The position numbers and the translations under genes are program-made. A DNA stretch of 64,000 nucleotides from UBA7985 sp002690455 (GTDB lineage Bacteria > Pseudomonadota > Alphaproteobacteria > UBA7985): positions 1 through 64,000 of the forward strand of contig CBFIIW010000007.1 in the NCBI GenBank assembly GCA_965662775.1. Direction: 5' to 3'. The stretch's first letter is position 1. Every line of letters begins with the position of its first letter. The notes beneath the pieces were generated by a model. It saw only the letters and a list, made by a program, of their open reading frames with translations, was not told where the DNA came from and made no database searches. Positions 26,427 to 33,409 of the stretch are shown here, one piece after another.

Positions 26427-27464
26427 TTAAGCGGAAATCGCATTGACTGCATTGGTGATACCAGGCCAATCCAGATCGTGTTCACCAATGCAGACAATAG
26501 CCGTGCCGCGGCTTTCATCTGGGCGCCATTCGCGGTCGAAGTAGCCTTGGAACCGCGTTCCCACGCCCTGCAGCGCGAACCGGCGCGGTTTGCCTTCGAT
26601 GGCGATAAAGCCCTTGGCACGAAGTAGCTTAAAGTTGCCCGCGATGCTTTCCAGTGCGGCCTGAAAGGCGGTTTCTGACCTCATCTCTCCAAGGTGGAAG
26701 ACCCGACTGTCAAAATCGTCGTGGTCGTGTTCGTGACCGTCGTCGTGGTGCGATGGTCGGCTGTCGAGGTCGTCTTCTGCAGCAGCGTCAAGTCCCAGCG
26801 CTACGGCCGGTGGAACGGCACCGTAGCTGGACTTAATCAGCCCCGCACTATCACGAGCATCTTCGCGAACGCGGCCTTCGATATCAGACCAGTCGGCTTC
26901 TGCAATGAGGTCTGTCTTGTTGACGATAATCAGGTCTGCGCAGCCCAGCTGTTCCTCGAAAAGCTCTTCGAGTGGCGTTTCGTGGTCGATGGCCTCATCG
27001 GCCTCACGCGCGGCCTGTACCGCGATCGGGTCCGGCGCAAAGAGGCCGTCAGCCACCGCCCGGCCATCGACAACCGTCACCACGCCGTCGACAGTCACAC
27101 GCGGCCGAAGAGTCGGCCAATCTACAGCTTTGACCAGAGGCTTGGGCAGCGCCAGCCCGCTGGTTTCAATCACGATGTGTTCGGGCGGATTTTCACGATC
27201 GAGTAGGGCTTCCATCGTGGGCACAAAATCATCAGCAACCGTGCAGCACAGGCAGCCATTGGCCAGCTCCATAATGTCTTCGTCAGAGCAGCTCTCGATG
27301 CCACAGCCGCGCAGAATTTCACCATCGACACCGACATCGCCAAATTCGTTGACAATCAGCGCAATGCGACGACCCCCCGCGTTCTCCAGCCAATGCCGGA
27401 TCAGGCTGGTTTTGCCCGCTCCGAGAAAACCGGTGACGACAGTTACTGGCACCTTTTGAGCCAC
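26427..27464 (-). CDS. cobW: CobW GTPase, cobalt chaperone
   Basis: CobW is a G3E-family GTPase thought to deliver Co(II) for corrin synthesis. The 345-residue protein has the P-loop VTGFLGAGKTS, the metal-binding GCLCC motif and the IVNKTDL guanine-specificity motif. A histidine/aspartate-rich loop (HHDDGHEHDHDD) precedes the C-terminal CobW_C domain. The order cobW-cobN is the classical arrangement. The start lies four bases after cobU. Confidence 0.96.
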   Translation of the reverse strand: MAQKVPVTVVTGFLGAGKTSLIRHWLENAGGRRIALIVNEFGDVGVDGEILRGCGIESCSDEDIMELANGCLCCTVADDFVPTMEALLDRENPPEHIVIETSGLALPKPLVKAVDWPTLRPRVTVDGVVTVVDGRAVADGLFAPDPIAVQAAREADEAIDHETPLEELFEEQLGCADLIIVNKTDLIAEADWSDIEGRVREDARDSAGLIKSSYGAVPPAVALGLDAAAEDDLDSRPSHHDDGHEHDHDDFDSRVFHLGEMRSETAFQAALESIAGNFKLLRAKGFIAIEGKPRRFALQGVGTRFQGYFDREWRPDESRGTAIVCIGEHDLDWPGITNAVNAISA

Positions 27465-27468
27465 GGCT

Positions 27469-28038
27469 CTATCCCTTCAGTCTCAGCGGCAACCCTGCCG
27501 CAATAAAGTCTACACGATCCACAATGGCAGCCATGCGCTGGTTAAGCAGGCCGGCTTCATCGCGAAAGGTATTACCCAGCGCTGTTTCCGGCGCCACGCT
27601 CAAGCCCACTTCGTTGGCCACAAGAATGACATGCGCCGACATAGCAGGGAGCGTCTGTTCTAAACGCTCGATGTGGTTTCCGATATCCTCCTTATCGAGC
27701 AGCAGGTTTGTGAGCCATAGCGTCAGACAGTCCACCAGGATTACCGTGTCCGGACGATCCAGACGGGTCAGCGCTTCCGACAACGCGACGGGTTCTTCAT
27801 GCAACTGCCAATCGGAATCACGCGACTCACGGTGTCGGGCGATGCGCTCGGCGTGCATGTCGTCGTAGACTCGACTGGTGGCGAGGTAAATGCGCGGTCC
27901 GTTCTGTGCGCGCGCCGTTTCGCCATCTTGATCGGTTGCTGGCAAGTCAGCGCGTTCGTGACTCGCCGCAAGGGCGACGGATTCTGCGAATGCGGATTTG
28001 CCCGAGCGCGCACCGCCGAGGACGAGGTGCAGCCTCAT
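27469..28038 (-). CDS. cobU: Adenosylcobinamide kinase / guanylyltransferase
   Basis: CobU/CobP phosphorylates adenosylcobinamide and attaches GMP for nucleotide-loop assembly. The 189-residue protein has the P-loop GGARSGKS, the segment ERIARHRESRDSDW and VILVDCLTLWLTNLL. The late VANEVGLSVAPE motif is complete. The length is typical. A polar insert of about 15 residues lies between the P-loop region and IYLATSR. Confidence 0.95.
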   Translation of the reverse strand: MRLHLVLGGARSGKSAFAESVALAASHERADLPATDQDGETARAQNGPRIYLATSRVYDDMHAERIARHRESRDSDWQLHEEPVALSEALTRLDRPDTVILVDCLTLWLTNLLLDKEDIGNHIERLEQTLPAMSAHVILVANEVGLSVAPETALGNTFRDEAGLLNQRMAAIVDRVDFIAAGLPLRLKG

Positions 28039-28044
28039 GCGTGT

Positions 28045-28323
28045 CTACCGATCGTTTAGCGCGGCAAGGACACTGCGCTTTTCATCCGCCGTCATGATCA
28101 TCCAATCTCGGATTTCATCGATGCTGCGCTTACAGCCCGTACACAGCTTTTGCGCCTTGTCGATCTGACATATCTGGATGCAGGGGCTGGGAACGGTGGT
28201 ATCAATCATCCGTCGCGCGCTGGCGCCGCGCCGTCTGTTGGTACGGCGGTGGCTGGGGCGACGTTCTTCATCGTCGGACACCGGCTGCAGGGTCGGTGCT
28301 GGGGCGGGTTCCACAGTTGTCAT
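28045..28323 (-). CDS. DUF1289 family protein
   Basis: This small protein has 92 residues from ATG 28323; a longer in-frame start lies at 28356. The first 45 residues are polar and basic. The conserved C-terminal DUF1289 block has SPCIQICQID followed by LCTGCKRSIDEIRDW, giving four cysteines in two pairs that probably bind a metal or Fe-S cluster. DUF1289 has no established activity. It lies seven bases after cobU in the frame of the cobalamin operon, between cobK and cobU. That suggests a link with cobalt or tetrapyrrole metabolism but does not prove one. Confidence 0.88.
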   Translation of the reverse strand: MTTVEPAPAPTLQPVSDDEERRPSHRRTNRRRGASARRMIDTTVPSPCIQICQIDKAQKLCTGCKRSIDEIRDWMIMTADEKRSVLAALNDR

Positions 28324-28377
28324 GGCAGAGACCTTAAGTCCAAAGCAGGCGATCAATGGCGTTGGGCGAGACTCAAT

Positions 28378-29241
28378 CTATCGCAAATCCGTCACTGCCA
28401 ACACAGCGTCCCTGATATCCGGCCAACGGGTGTAAGCGGGGCCCTCAACCTGAGGCGGGCTGAGCAGGAACACTGGTAAACCAAATGCGGCGGCGGCGTC
28501 GAGCTTGGCGGGTCGGGGCCCACCGCTGTTCTTGGTGACCAACGCGGTGATCTGGTAGGACTCGATCAGGGCGGTTTCCGCATCTCGACTGGGATCTGGT
28601 AAACCATCGATCCAGGTCACAAGGGCATCAAATTCTGAACCACGGTTCGTGTCAAAGCGACGGGTGAACAGCCGGGCTTTAACCGGGGGTGCCGCCAACG
28701 GCAGGAAATCAGCCAGCGACTGGGGCCCGACCGTGAGCAACAGCCGGTGTGCGGCGGCGACTCTTTTCGGTTTGGTTTGGTCGCGCGTGTTTGGTTGGGC
28801 ATCTGTTTGGGATCGCAGTCCAACCGAGGGGCCGGCCCCTGGCTTGGTATTGGCAACCTCTTCGATCAGTGCCTCGACGCTGATGTGCTGGTGCCAGCGG
28901 TCGCTTGACGTTGGACGCCAAAGCGGTCTTTCGAGCCGGTAGAACGGTAGGCCGAGGCGCGGAGCCAGCGCGACAGTTCGCGCCTGCATTAGCGCAGCGT
29001 GTGGGTGGAGCGCGTTGATCCAAAGCGTTACGGCCCGCGTCTCTATGAAATCGGCAAGGCCGCTTTCGCCACCAAAAGAACCTGTATGAAGGCTGCAGCC
29101 TGCGGGCGTTGCGACAGCTCCTGTTGGCGCATGCAGTGCATAGGTCACTCTCAGGCCGGCCGTGGCTAGGGCTTCTGCGAGCTGCCGGGCGTCGCGGGTA
29201 CCACCGAGGATCAGGGCATGGTGGCTGGGTTTAGTCGGCAC
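28378..29241 (-). CDS. cobK: Precorrin-6A reductase
   Basis: CobK/CbiJ reduces precorrin-6A with NADPH. The start GTG 29241 overlaps the cbiD stop by 11 bases and gives 287 residues, starting VPTKPSHHALILGGTRDARQLA. The GGT-type nucleotide motif, the DATHP-equivalent segment (LWINALHPHAA) and the C-terminal TKNSGG block are recognisable. A low-complexity stretch of about 35 residues (about 129-163) rich in Gly, Gln, Thr and Lys has no counterpart in usual CobK. The upstream in-frame 43 codons overlap cbiD and are not used. Confidence 0.92.
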   Translation of the reverse strand: MPTKPSHHALILGGTRDARQLAEALATAGLRVTYALHAPTGAVATPAGCSLHTGSFGGESGLADFIETRAVTLWINALHPHAALMQARTVALAPRLGLPFYRLERPLWRPTSSDRWHQHISVEALIEEVANTKPGAGPSVGLRSQTDAQPNTRDQTKPKRVAAAHRLLLTVGPQSLADFLPLAAPPVKARLFTRRFDTNRGSEFDALVTWIDGLPDPSRDAETALIESYQITALVTKNSGGPRPAKLDAAAAFGLPVFLLSPPQVEGPAYTRWPDIRDAVLAVTDLR

Positions 29242-30340
29242 GTCCCACCAGCCTACCACTGCGGTCAAAGACGAGGATATCAACGCGGGACTCGGCGCTG
29301 AGCACCATCTGTGCTGTTTGCTGGGCTTTAGCGGCGACGAGATCACCCAGAGGCAAGCCAGCCGTGTCACAGGCCAACAACGCCTGAGCAGCCGTGTCGA
29401 TCTCGGACCAATCGACGGGAACGCCGGGGTGATGGGCGTCGATCAGCTCAGTGAGATAACCTATATCGACCTGCGACCGGCCAGAATGCAGGTCGAGCGC
29501 ACCTTGGGCGAGTTTGGTTAGTTTGCCGATACCACCAGCGATGGTCACGCGCGGAACAGGATGGCGCGCGAGATATTTAAGCATGCCACCAGCAAAGTCA
29601 CCCATGTCTAGAAGGCTTTCGTCCGAGGCCTTGAATAGCTGGCGGGCGGCCTGCTCTGACCTGTCGCCGGTAGAGCCAATCACGTGCGTGAGACCGAGCG
29701 CGCGGGCGACATCTATGCCGCGATGGATGGAGTGAATCCACGAGCTACAGGAATAGGGGATCACAATTCCGGTGGTACCCAGAATCGACAATCCACCGAG
29801 AACGCCCAGCCGAGGATTGAGCGTCTGCTGGGCCATAACCTCACCCCCAGGGATCGAGAGAGTAATGATCATATCAGGCACCTGACCGCCGTTGCGCGCT
29901 TGCAGAGCAGCGGCGATCTGCTCTCGTGGACCAGGAGTGATGGAAGGTTCGCCAACAGGGATGGGGAGACCTGGTTTGGTGACGGTGCCAACGCCTTCGC
30001 CGGCTTCAAAATGCAGGCCACTTCCAGCCACACCGGGACGAAGGCGGGCGGTGACCAAGGCTCCATGAGTAACATCCGGGTCGTCGCCTGCATCTTTGAT
30101 GATCCCAGCCTCGGCCCAGGGCTGTGAAAGGTCTGGCGAGCGGGCCTCGTGGGCAAGCACAAAAGCCGGAGTCTGACCACCGGGGAGGCTGAGCGTGACC
30201 GGGTCTTCAAAGCCGCGACCGGATAGCGCCTCAAAGGCTGAAGCCGATGCAGCAGCAGCGCAGGCACCCGTGGTCCATCCCCGGCGCAGGGCAGTGGTTT
30301 CCTCGGGTCGCTTGGGGGTCGGTACAGTCGAAACGCTCAT
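29231..30340 (-). CDS. cbiD: Cobalt-precorrin-5B C1-methyltransferase
   Basis: CbiD methylates C1 of cobalt-precorrin-5B in the oxygen-independent pathway, a step done by CobF in the oxygen-dependent one. The 369-residue protein has the family start LRRGWTTGACAAAA, ITPGPREQI, LGILGTTGIV-like sequence (SILGTTGIV) and GDFAGGMLKY. It is the first gene of the second minus-strand arm. Its upstream side is the 762-bp hairpin-rich gap, which should hold its promoter. Together with CbiG in this locus it supports a cobalt-early route. Confidence 0.95.
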   Translation of the reverse strand: MSVSTVPTPKRPEETTALRRGWTTGACAAAASASAFEALSGRGFEDPVTLSLPGGQTPAFVLAHEARSPDLSQPWAEAGIIKDAGDDPDVTHGALVTARLRPGVAGSGLHFEAGEGVGTVTKPGLPIPVGEPSITPGPREQIAAALQARNGGQVPDMIITLSIPGGEVMAQQTLNPRLGVLGGLSILGTTGIVIPYSCSSWIHSIHRGIDVARALGLTHVIGSTGDRSEQAARQLFKASDESLLDMGDFAGGMLKYLARHPVPRVTIAGGIGKLTKLAQGALDLHSGRSQVDIGYLTELIDAHHPGVPVDWSEIDTAAQALLACDTAGLPLGDLVAAKAQQTAQMVLSAESRVDILVFDRSGRLVGRAD

Positions 30341-30464
30341 ATGGGAACAAAAGCCTGTTTAGAGGGTTCTTGCCAAGCCTCTGCGTGCGAATAACTGGCG
30401 CTAATCCACACGAATTGATCTTGAGCGCCAAGGGCTTGAGCGTTCTTGGGCCGCAGGTTGAGGC

Positions 30465-30516
30465 AACGCGTGCGAACACCCAAGGCCGCGAAGCGGTCGA
30501 GGACTGAGCGCGTCAC
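30465..30516. repeat. Nested-hairpin repeat, copy B (degenerate)
   Basis: It keeps the core GGCCGCGAAGCGG and the trailing GAGCGCG of the family, but the left arm and the middle arms have decayed. It lies 125 bases upstream of the cbiD start. Family copies are at 47-99, 30982-31035 and 50378-50431. Confidence 0.55.
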
Positions 30517-30688
30517 CCGCTCGGCACGGCTACGAACAAAACAGGTCTGCTCGCAGCTCCTTCGGAAGATCTTGAATTATTTTCGTTTTGCCAAAACGCG
30601 TTAGATATTTAACGGGCTGATATGCTTCGATAAAGGGCTCAAACCTGTCCGTTTCGGAGCGTTGTAAGCGAGAAGAAGAGGTTGCGGG

Positions 30689-30725
30689 CTCGATTTGACG
30701 CCGCTTCGCGGCTTACAAATCTCCC
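30689..30725. repeat. 37-nt hairpin repeat, copy 1
   Basis: This sequence is identical over 37 bases to 50490-50526. It contains an inverted repeat: outer arms GATTTG/CAAATC and inner arms GCCGC/GCGGC around a TTC tip. Further similarity (AAACAGACA) continues downstream of both copies. At both sites a nested-hairpin repeat lies upstream. Confidence 0.8.
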
Positions 30726-30780
30726 CCGCGCCGTCAAACAGACACGCCGGACGGGGTCCGGGGTGGGGATCTTTGACCTC

Positions 30781-30841
30781 GGGTTGCGCGACGCTTGACC
30801 CCGCCGCGCGAAGCGCGGTCGGGGGCAAGTCGGCGCAACCC
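30781..30841. repeat. 61-nt long hairpin
   Basis: A near-complete inverted repeat: outer arms GGGTTGCGC/GCGCAACCC, then CTTG/CAAG, CCCCG/CGGGG and CGCGC/GCGCG around a GAA tip. The outer arm (GTTGCGC) and GAA tip match the nested-hairpin family, so it is probably a divergent member. No T run follows, so it is not a standard terminator. Confidence 0.75.
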
Positions 30842-30981
30842 GGTAAGCGTAAAAATCCGTACCTTTTCAGACTCGGACTTCCCTAATGGGCACGGCAGCA
30901 TGCAGACGGCTCCCGCCCGAAAGGTTAAAAACCGTCCCAAGCCTTCAATGACCTTGCAGAATTCGACCACCCACCCATTGA

Positions 30982-31035
30982 GTTGCGCGGGTGAGGGCCG
31001 ATGGCCGCAAAGCGGCCGCGGCCCGAGCGCGCAAC
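30982..31035. repeat. Nested-hairpin repeat, copy C
   Basis: It has perfect outer arms GTTGCGCG/CGCGCAAC, middle arms GGGCC/GGCCC and inner CCGC/GCGG around AAA. It ends 67 bases before the cobA start, so it may lie in the cobA leader. Confidence 0.75.
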
Positions 31036-31102
31036 AATCTCGCCCGTGCCATGCATCCTTTCCCTCTAGGCGGCTCGGCATGATCTGTGCTGATTTGCCA
31101 CC

Positions 31103-31921
31103 ATGATTCGAGACTATACCTTTCCACCGATCTTACCGGGCTGGGTCTGGCTTGTCGGCGCTGGCCCGGGTGACCCCGGCCTGATCTCGCTCCTCGGCGC
31201 CGAAGCACTACGACAAGCCGACGCTGTCGTTTACGACGCACTTGTCGACGAGCGCCTGCTCTCCCTCGCGCCTGAGGGGGCAGAAATCGTATTCGCTGGC
31301 AAGCGCGGCGGACGACCATCACCAAAGCAGGCAGACATCACCCAGCGCCTTATAGAGATTGCACGGGGTGATGGCAGCAGTGGTGGCCGCGGAAAGCGTG
31401 TCGTCCGGCTAAAGGGCGGCGATCCCTTCGTCTTCGGCCGCGGAGGAGAAGAGTGTCTGACCCTGCGGGAAGCCGGCATTCCCTTCCGCGTCGTACCCGG
31501 AATTTCCGCCGGCATCGGTGGTCTAGCCTATGCCGGGATCCCAGTCACACACCGCGACGTGAACGCAGCCGTTTCCTTCGTCACCGGCCACTCCATGACT
31601 GGCGATATGCCTGATGAACGCCTCGACTGGGAGGCATTGGCCAAAGGCTCACCAGTCCTTGTCATCTTCATGGGCATCCGCCATGTCGAGCAAATCACCC
31701 GCCGCCTGATGGCTGCAGGACGGTCGAGCGATCAGCCGGTCGCCGTCGTCTGCAAGGCCACTTATGAAGACCAGGCCGTGCTGATGACCACACTCGGCGC
31801 CTGCGCAAAGGACGTGTCGGCTGCTGGGCTGCATCCTCCGTCGCTGATCGTTGTCGGCGACGTGGTTCCACTGTCGGATCACTTGCACTGGAACGAGGCA
31901 GCCGGCAAGGGCAGCGGGTGA
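31103..31921 (+). CDS. cobA: Uroporphyrinogen-III C-methyltransferase (SUMT)
   Basis: CobA adds methyl groups at C2 and C7 of uroporphyrinogen III to give precorrin-2, the branch point to cobalamin and siroheme. The 272-residue protein has VWLVGAGPGDPGL at the N-terminus, VVYDALV, VRLKGGDPFVFGRGGEE and GIPVTHR, the standard series. No CysG-type dehydrogenase/ferrochelatase part is fused. A short Gly/Ser-rich insert (DGSSGGRG) precedes the VRLKGG motif. One base separates its stop from the cobB start. Confidence 0.97.
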   Translation: MIRDYTFPPILPGWVWLVGAGPGDPGLISLLGAEALRQADAVVYDALVDERLLSLAPEGAEIVFAGKRGGRPSPKQADITQRLIEIARGDGSSGGRGKRVVRLKGGDPFVFGRGGEECLTLREAGIPFRVVPGISAGIGGLAYAGIPVTHRDVNAAVSFVTGHSMTGDMPDERLDWEALAKGSPVLVIFMGIRHVEQITRRLMAAGRSSDQPVAVVCKATYEDQAVLMTTLGACAKDVSAAGLHPPSLIVVGDVVPLSDHLHWNEAAGKGSG

Positions 31922-31922
31922 C

Positions 31923-33305
31923 ATGGCCAGAGGTCTCATCCTCGCCGCCCCGTCCTCCGGCTCCGGGAAAACCAGCCTGACCTTCGGTCTGCTTGCAGCG
32001 CTGCGAGCGGCTGGGGTGGCAGTCCAAGCCTTCAAGACCGGCCCCGACTACATCGATCCAGTGTTTCACGGTATCGCCACCGACAGGCTCTGCCCCAACC
32101 TCGACCCCTGGGCAATGCGGCCAGAGACACTCCATGGCATCATTGATCAATGGAGTGCAGACGCTGATCTGTGCCTGATAGAAGGGGTCATGGGTCTGTT
32201 CGATGGTGTTGGGACAGGTGCAGGTGCACCCGGGTCAAACCAGGTATCGTCAAGGCGCGGCAATGGCTCCACCGCAGCGCTGGCGCAGCAGCTTGACCTG
32301 CCGGTGGTGTTGATCGTCGACGCCAAGGGTCAGTCGCAATCCGTCGCTGCGCTGGTCCAGGGCTTTGCCGGCTTCGATCCAGAAATCCGGATCGCGGGGG
32401 TCATCCTTAACCGCGTCGGCTCTGACCGGCATAGCACTCTTCTTTCGCAAGCCCTCTCAACCCACATACCAGAGATCCCAGTGCTCGGCGCTGTGCCCCG
32501 TCTGTCTTGGCTCGAATGGCCAGCCCGCCACCTCGGTTTGACCCTGCCACGAGATTTACCAGACATGGCAGCGCAGGCTGAACGCCTTGCCCAACTCGTC
32601 CCAAGCTTCATCGACCTCAGCACCCTGCAGCACGTGGCAGGCCCGCTACCGGGCAGCATAAAAGCCGCCAAATCCAGCGCGCAAACGGGGTTCCCCGCTG
32701 GCGGGCGCGTAGCCGTCGCCCGTGACGACGCCTTCTCCTTTGTCTACCCACACTGGTCCAGTACCGGTGACAAAGGTGCCCCTGCCATTTCACAGCAACT
32801 GCGCGATGACAAAGGGCCTATCCGCACCTTCTCTCCGCTGGCCAATGAGGCCATCCCAGACGACACCGATTTCATCTTCCTCCCCGGGGGCTACCCGGAG
32901 CTACACGCCACACAGCTTGCGGCCGCGGATGTCTTCCTCGCCTCCCTGCGCGCTCACCACGCGCGCGGAACCCCGATCTATGGCGAGTGTGGAGGCTACA
33001 TGGTGCTGGGGCAGGCCATGACCGTGAACGGCGTCCGTCACGCCATGGCCGGGCTACTGCCTGTAGTCACCCACTATCAGAACGGGGCTATCCGAAGGCT
33101 TGGCTATCGATCCATCGCAGCGCCGGAAGACTTCTGGCTGGGTGCCCGGCTAAGAGGGCACGAGTTCCACGCATCTACCGCTGAAGAGCTTGAGCCAGCG
33201 AACCTGTTCACCGCGTGGGACAGCAGAGACAAAAATCTGGGGCGACAGGGGCACCAGAAGGGTAATACTCTGGGCTCATACCTCCACATCATCGACCAAG
33301 CCTGA
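31923..33305 (+). CDS. cobB: Cobyrinate / hydrogenobyrinate a,c-diamide synthase
   Basis: CobB/CbiA amidates the a and c acetate side chains with glutamine and ATP. The start ATG 31923, two bases after the cobA stop, gives 460 residues beginning MARGLILAAPSSGSGKTS with the P-loop. FKTGPDYIDP and EGVMGLFDG follow. The glutamine amidotransferase part shows LPGGYPE and YGECGGYMVLG with the nucleophile cysteine. A Gly/Asn/Ser-rich insert of about 20 residues follows LFDG. The enzyme can serve either pathway type, so it does not resolve the route. Confidence 0.96.
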   Translation: MARGLILAAPSSGSGKTSLTFGLLAALRAAGVAVQAFKTGPDYIDPVFHGIATDRLCPNLDPWAMRPETLHGIIDQWSADADLCLIEGVMGLFDGVGTGAGAPGSNQVSSRRGNGSTAALAQQLDLPVVLIVDAKGQSQSVAALVQGFAGFDPEIRIAGVILNRVGSDRHSTLLSQALSTHIPEIPVLGAVPRLSWLEWPARHLGLTLPRDLPDMAAQAERLAQLVPSFIDLSTLQHVAGPLPGSIKAAKSSAQTGFPAGGRVAVARDDAFSFVYPHWSSTGDKGAPAISQQLRDDKGPIRTFSPLANEAIPDDTDFIFLPGGYPELHATQLAAADVFLASLRAHHARGTPIYGECGGYMVLGQAMTVNGVRHAMAGLLPVVTHYQNGAIRRLGYRSIAAPEDFWLGARLRGHEFHASTAEELEPANLFTAWDSRDKNLGRQGHQKGNTLGSYLHIIDQA

Positions 33306-33328
33306 GGGGCACCTGGGGCAGACCATCG

Positions 33329-33350
33329 CTCCTCCCCCCCCGGGGAGGAG
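33329..33350. terminator. GC hairpin after cobB
   Basis: A perfect 9-bp stem CTCCTCCCC/GGGGAGGAG with a four-C loop lies 24 bases after the cobB stop and before glpD. There is no T run. It may end the cobA-cobB transcript in a Rho-assisted way or simply protect its 3' end. Confidence 0.5.
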
Positions 33351-33409
33351 GCCAATCTGCACAATGACCCGCAACATCAGATGGAAAAGGCCAGCAGCAG
33401 GAAACGACC

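Larger units (their letters stand above)
30341..31102. other. Hairpin-rich gap between divergent cbiD and cobA
   Basis: These 762 bases have no gene I can support. They hold two nested-hairpin repeats (30465-30516 and 30982-31035), one 37-nt hairpin repeat (30689-30725) and a long 61-nt hairpin (30781-30841). Both cobalamin arms should start here. I looked for a cobalamin riboswitch on both strands (the conserved CAACTG-type core and the terminal AGCCAGGAGACC-like box) and found no match. Confidence 0.6.

Noticed and set aside
26413..26469. Longer N-terminus of CobN
   Set aside because: It would overlap cobW and adds residues not seen in CobN; the GTG at 26412 starts at the conserved HLLAAQPGA.
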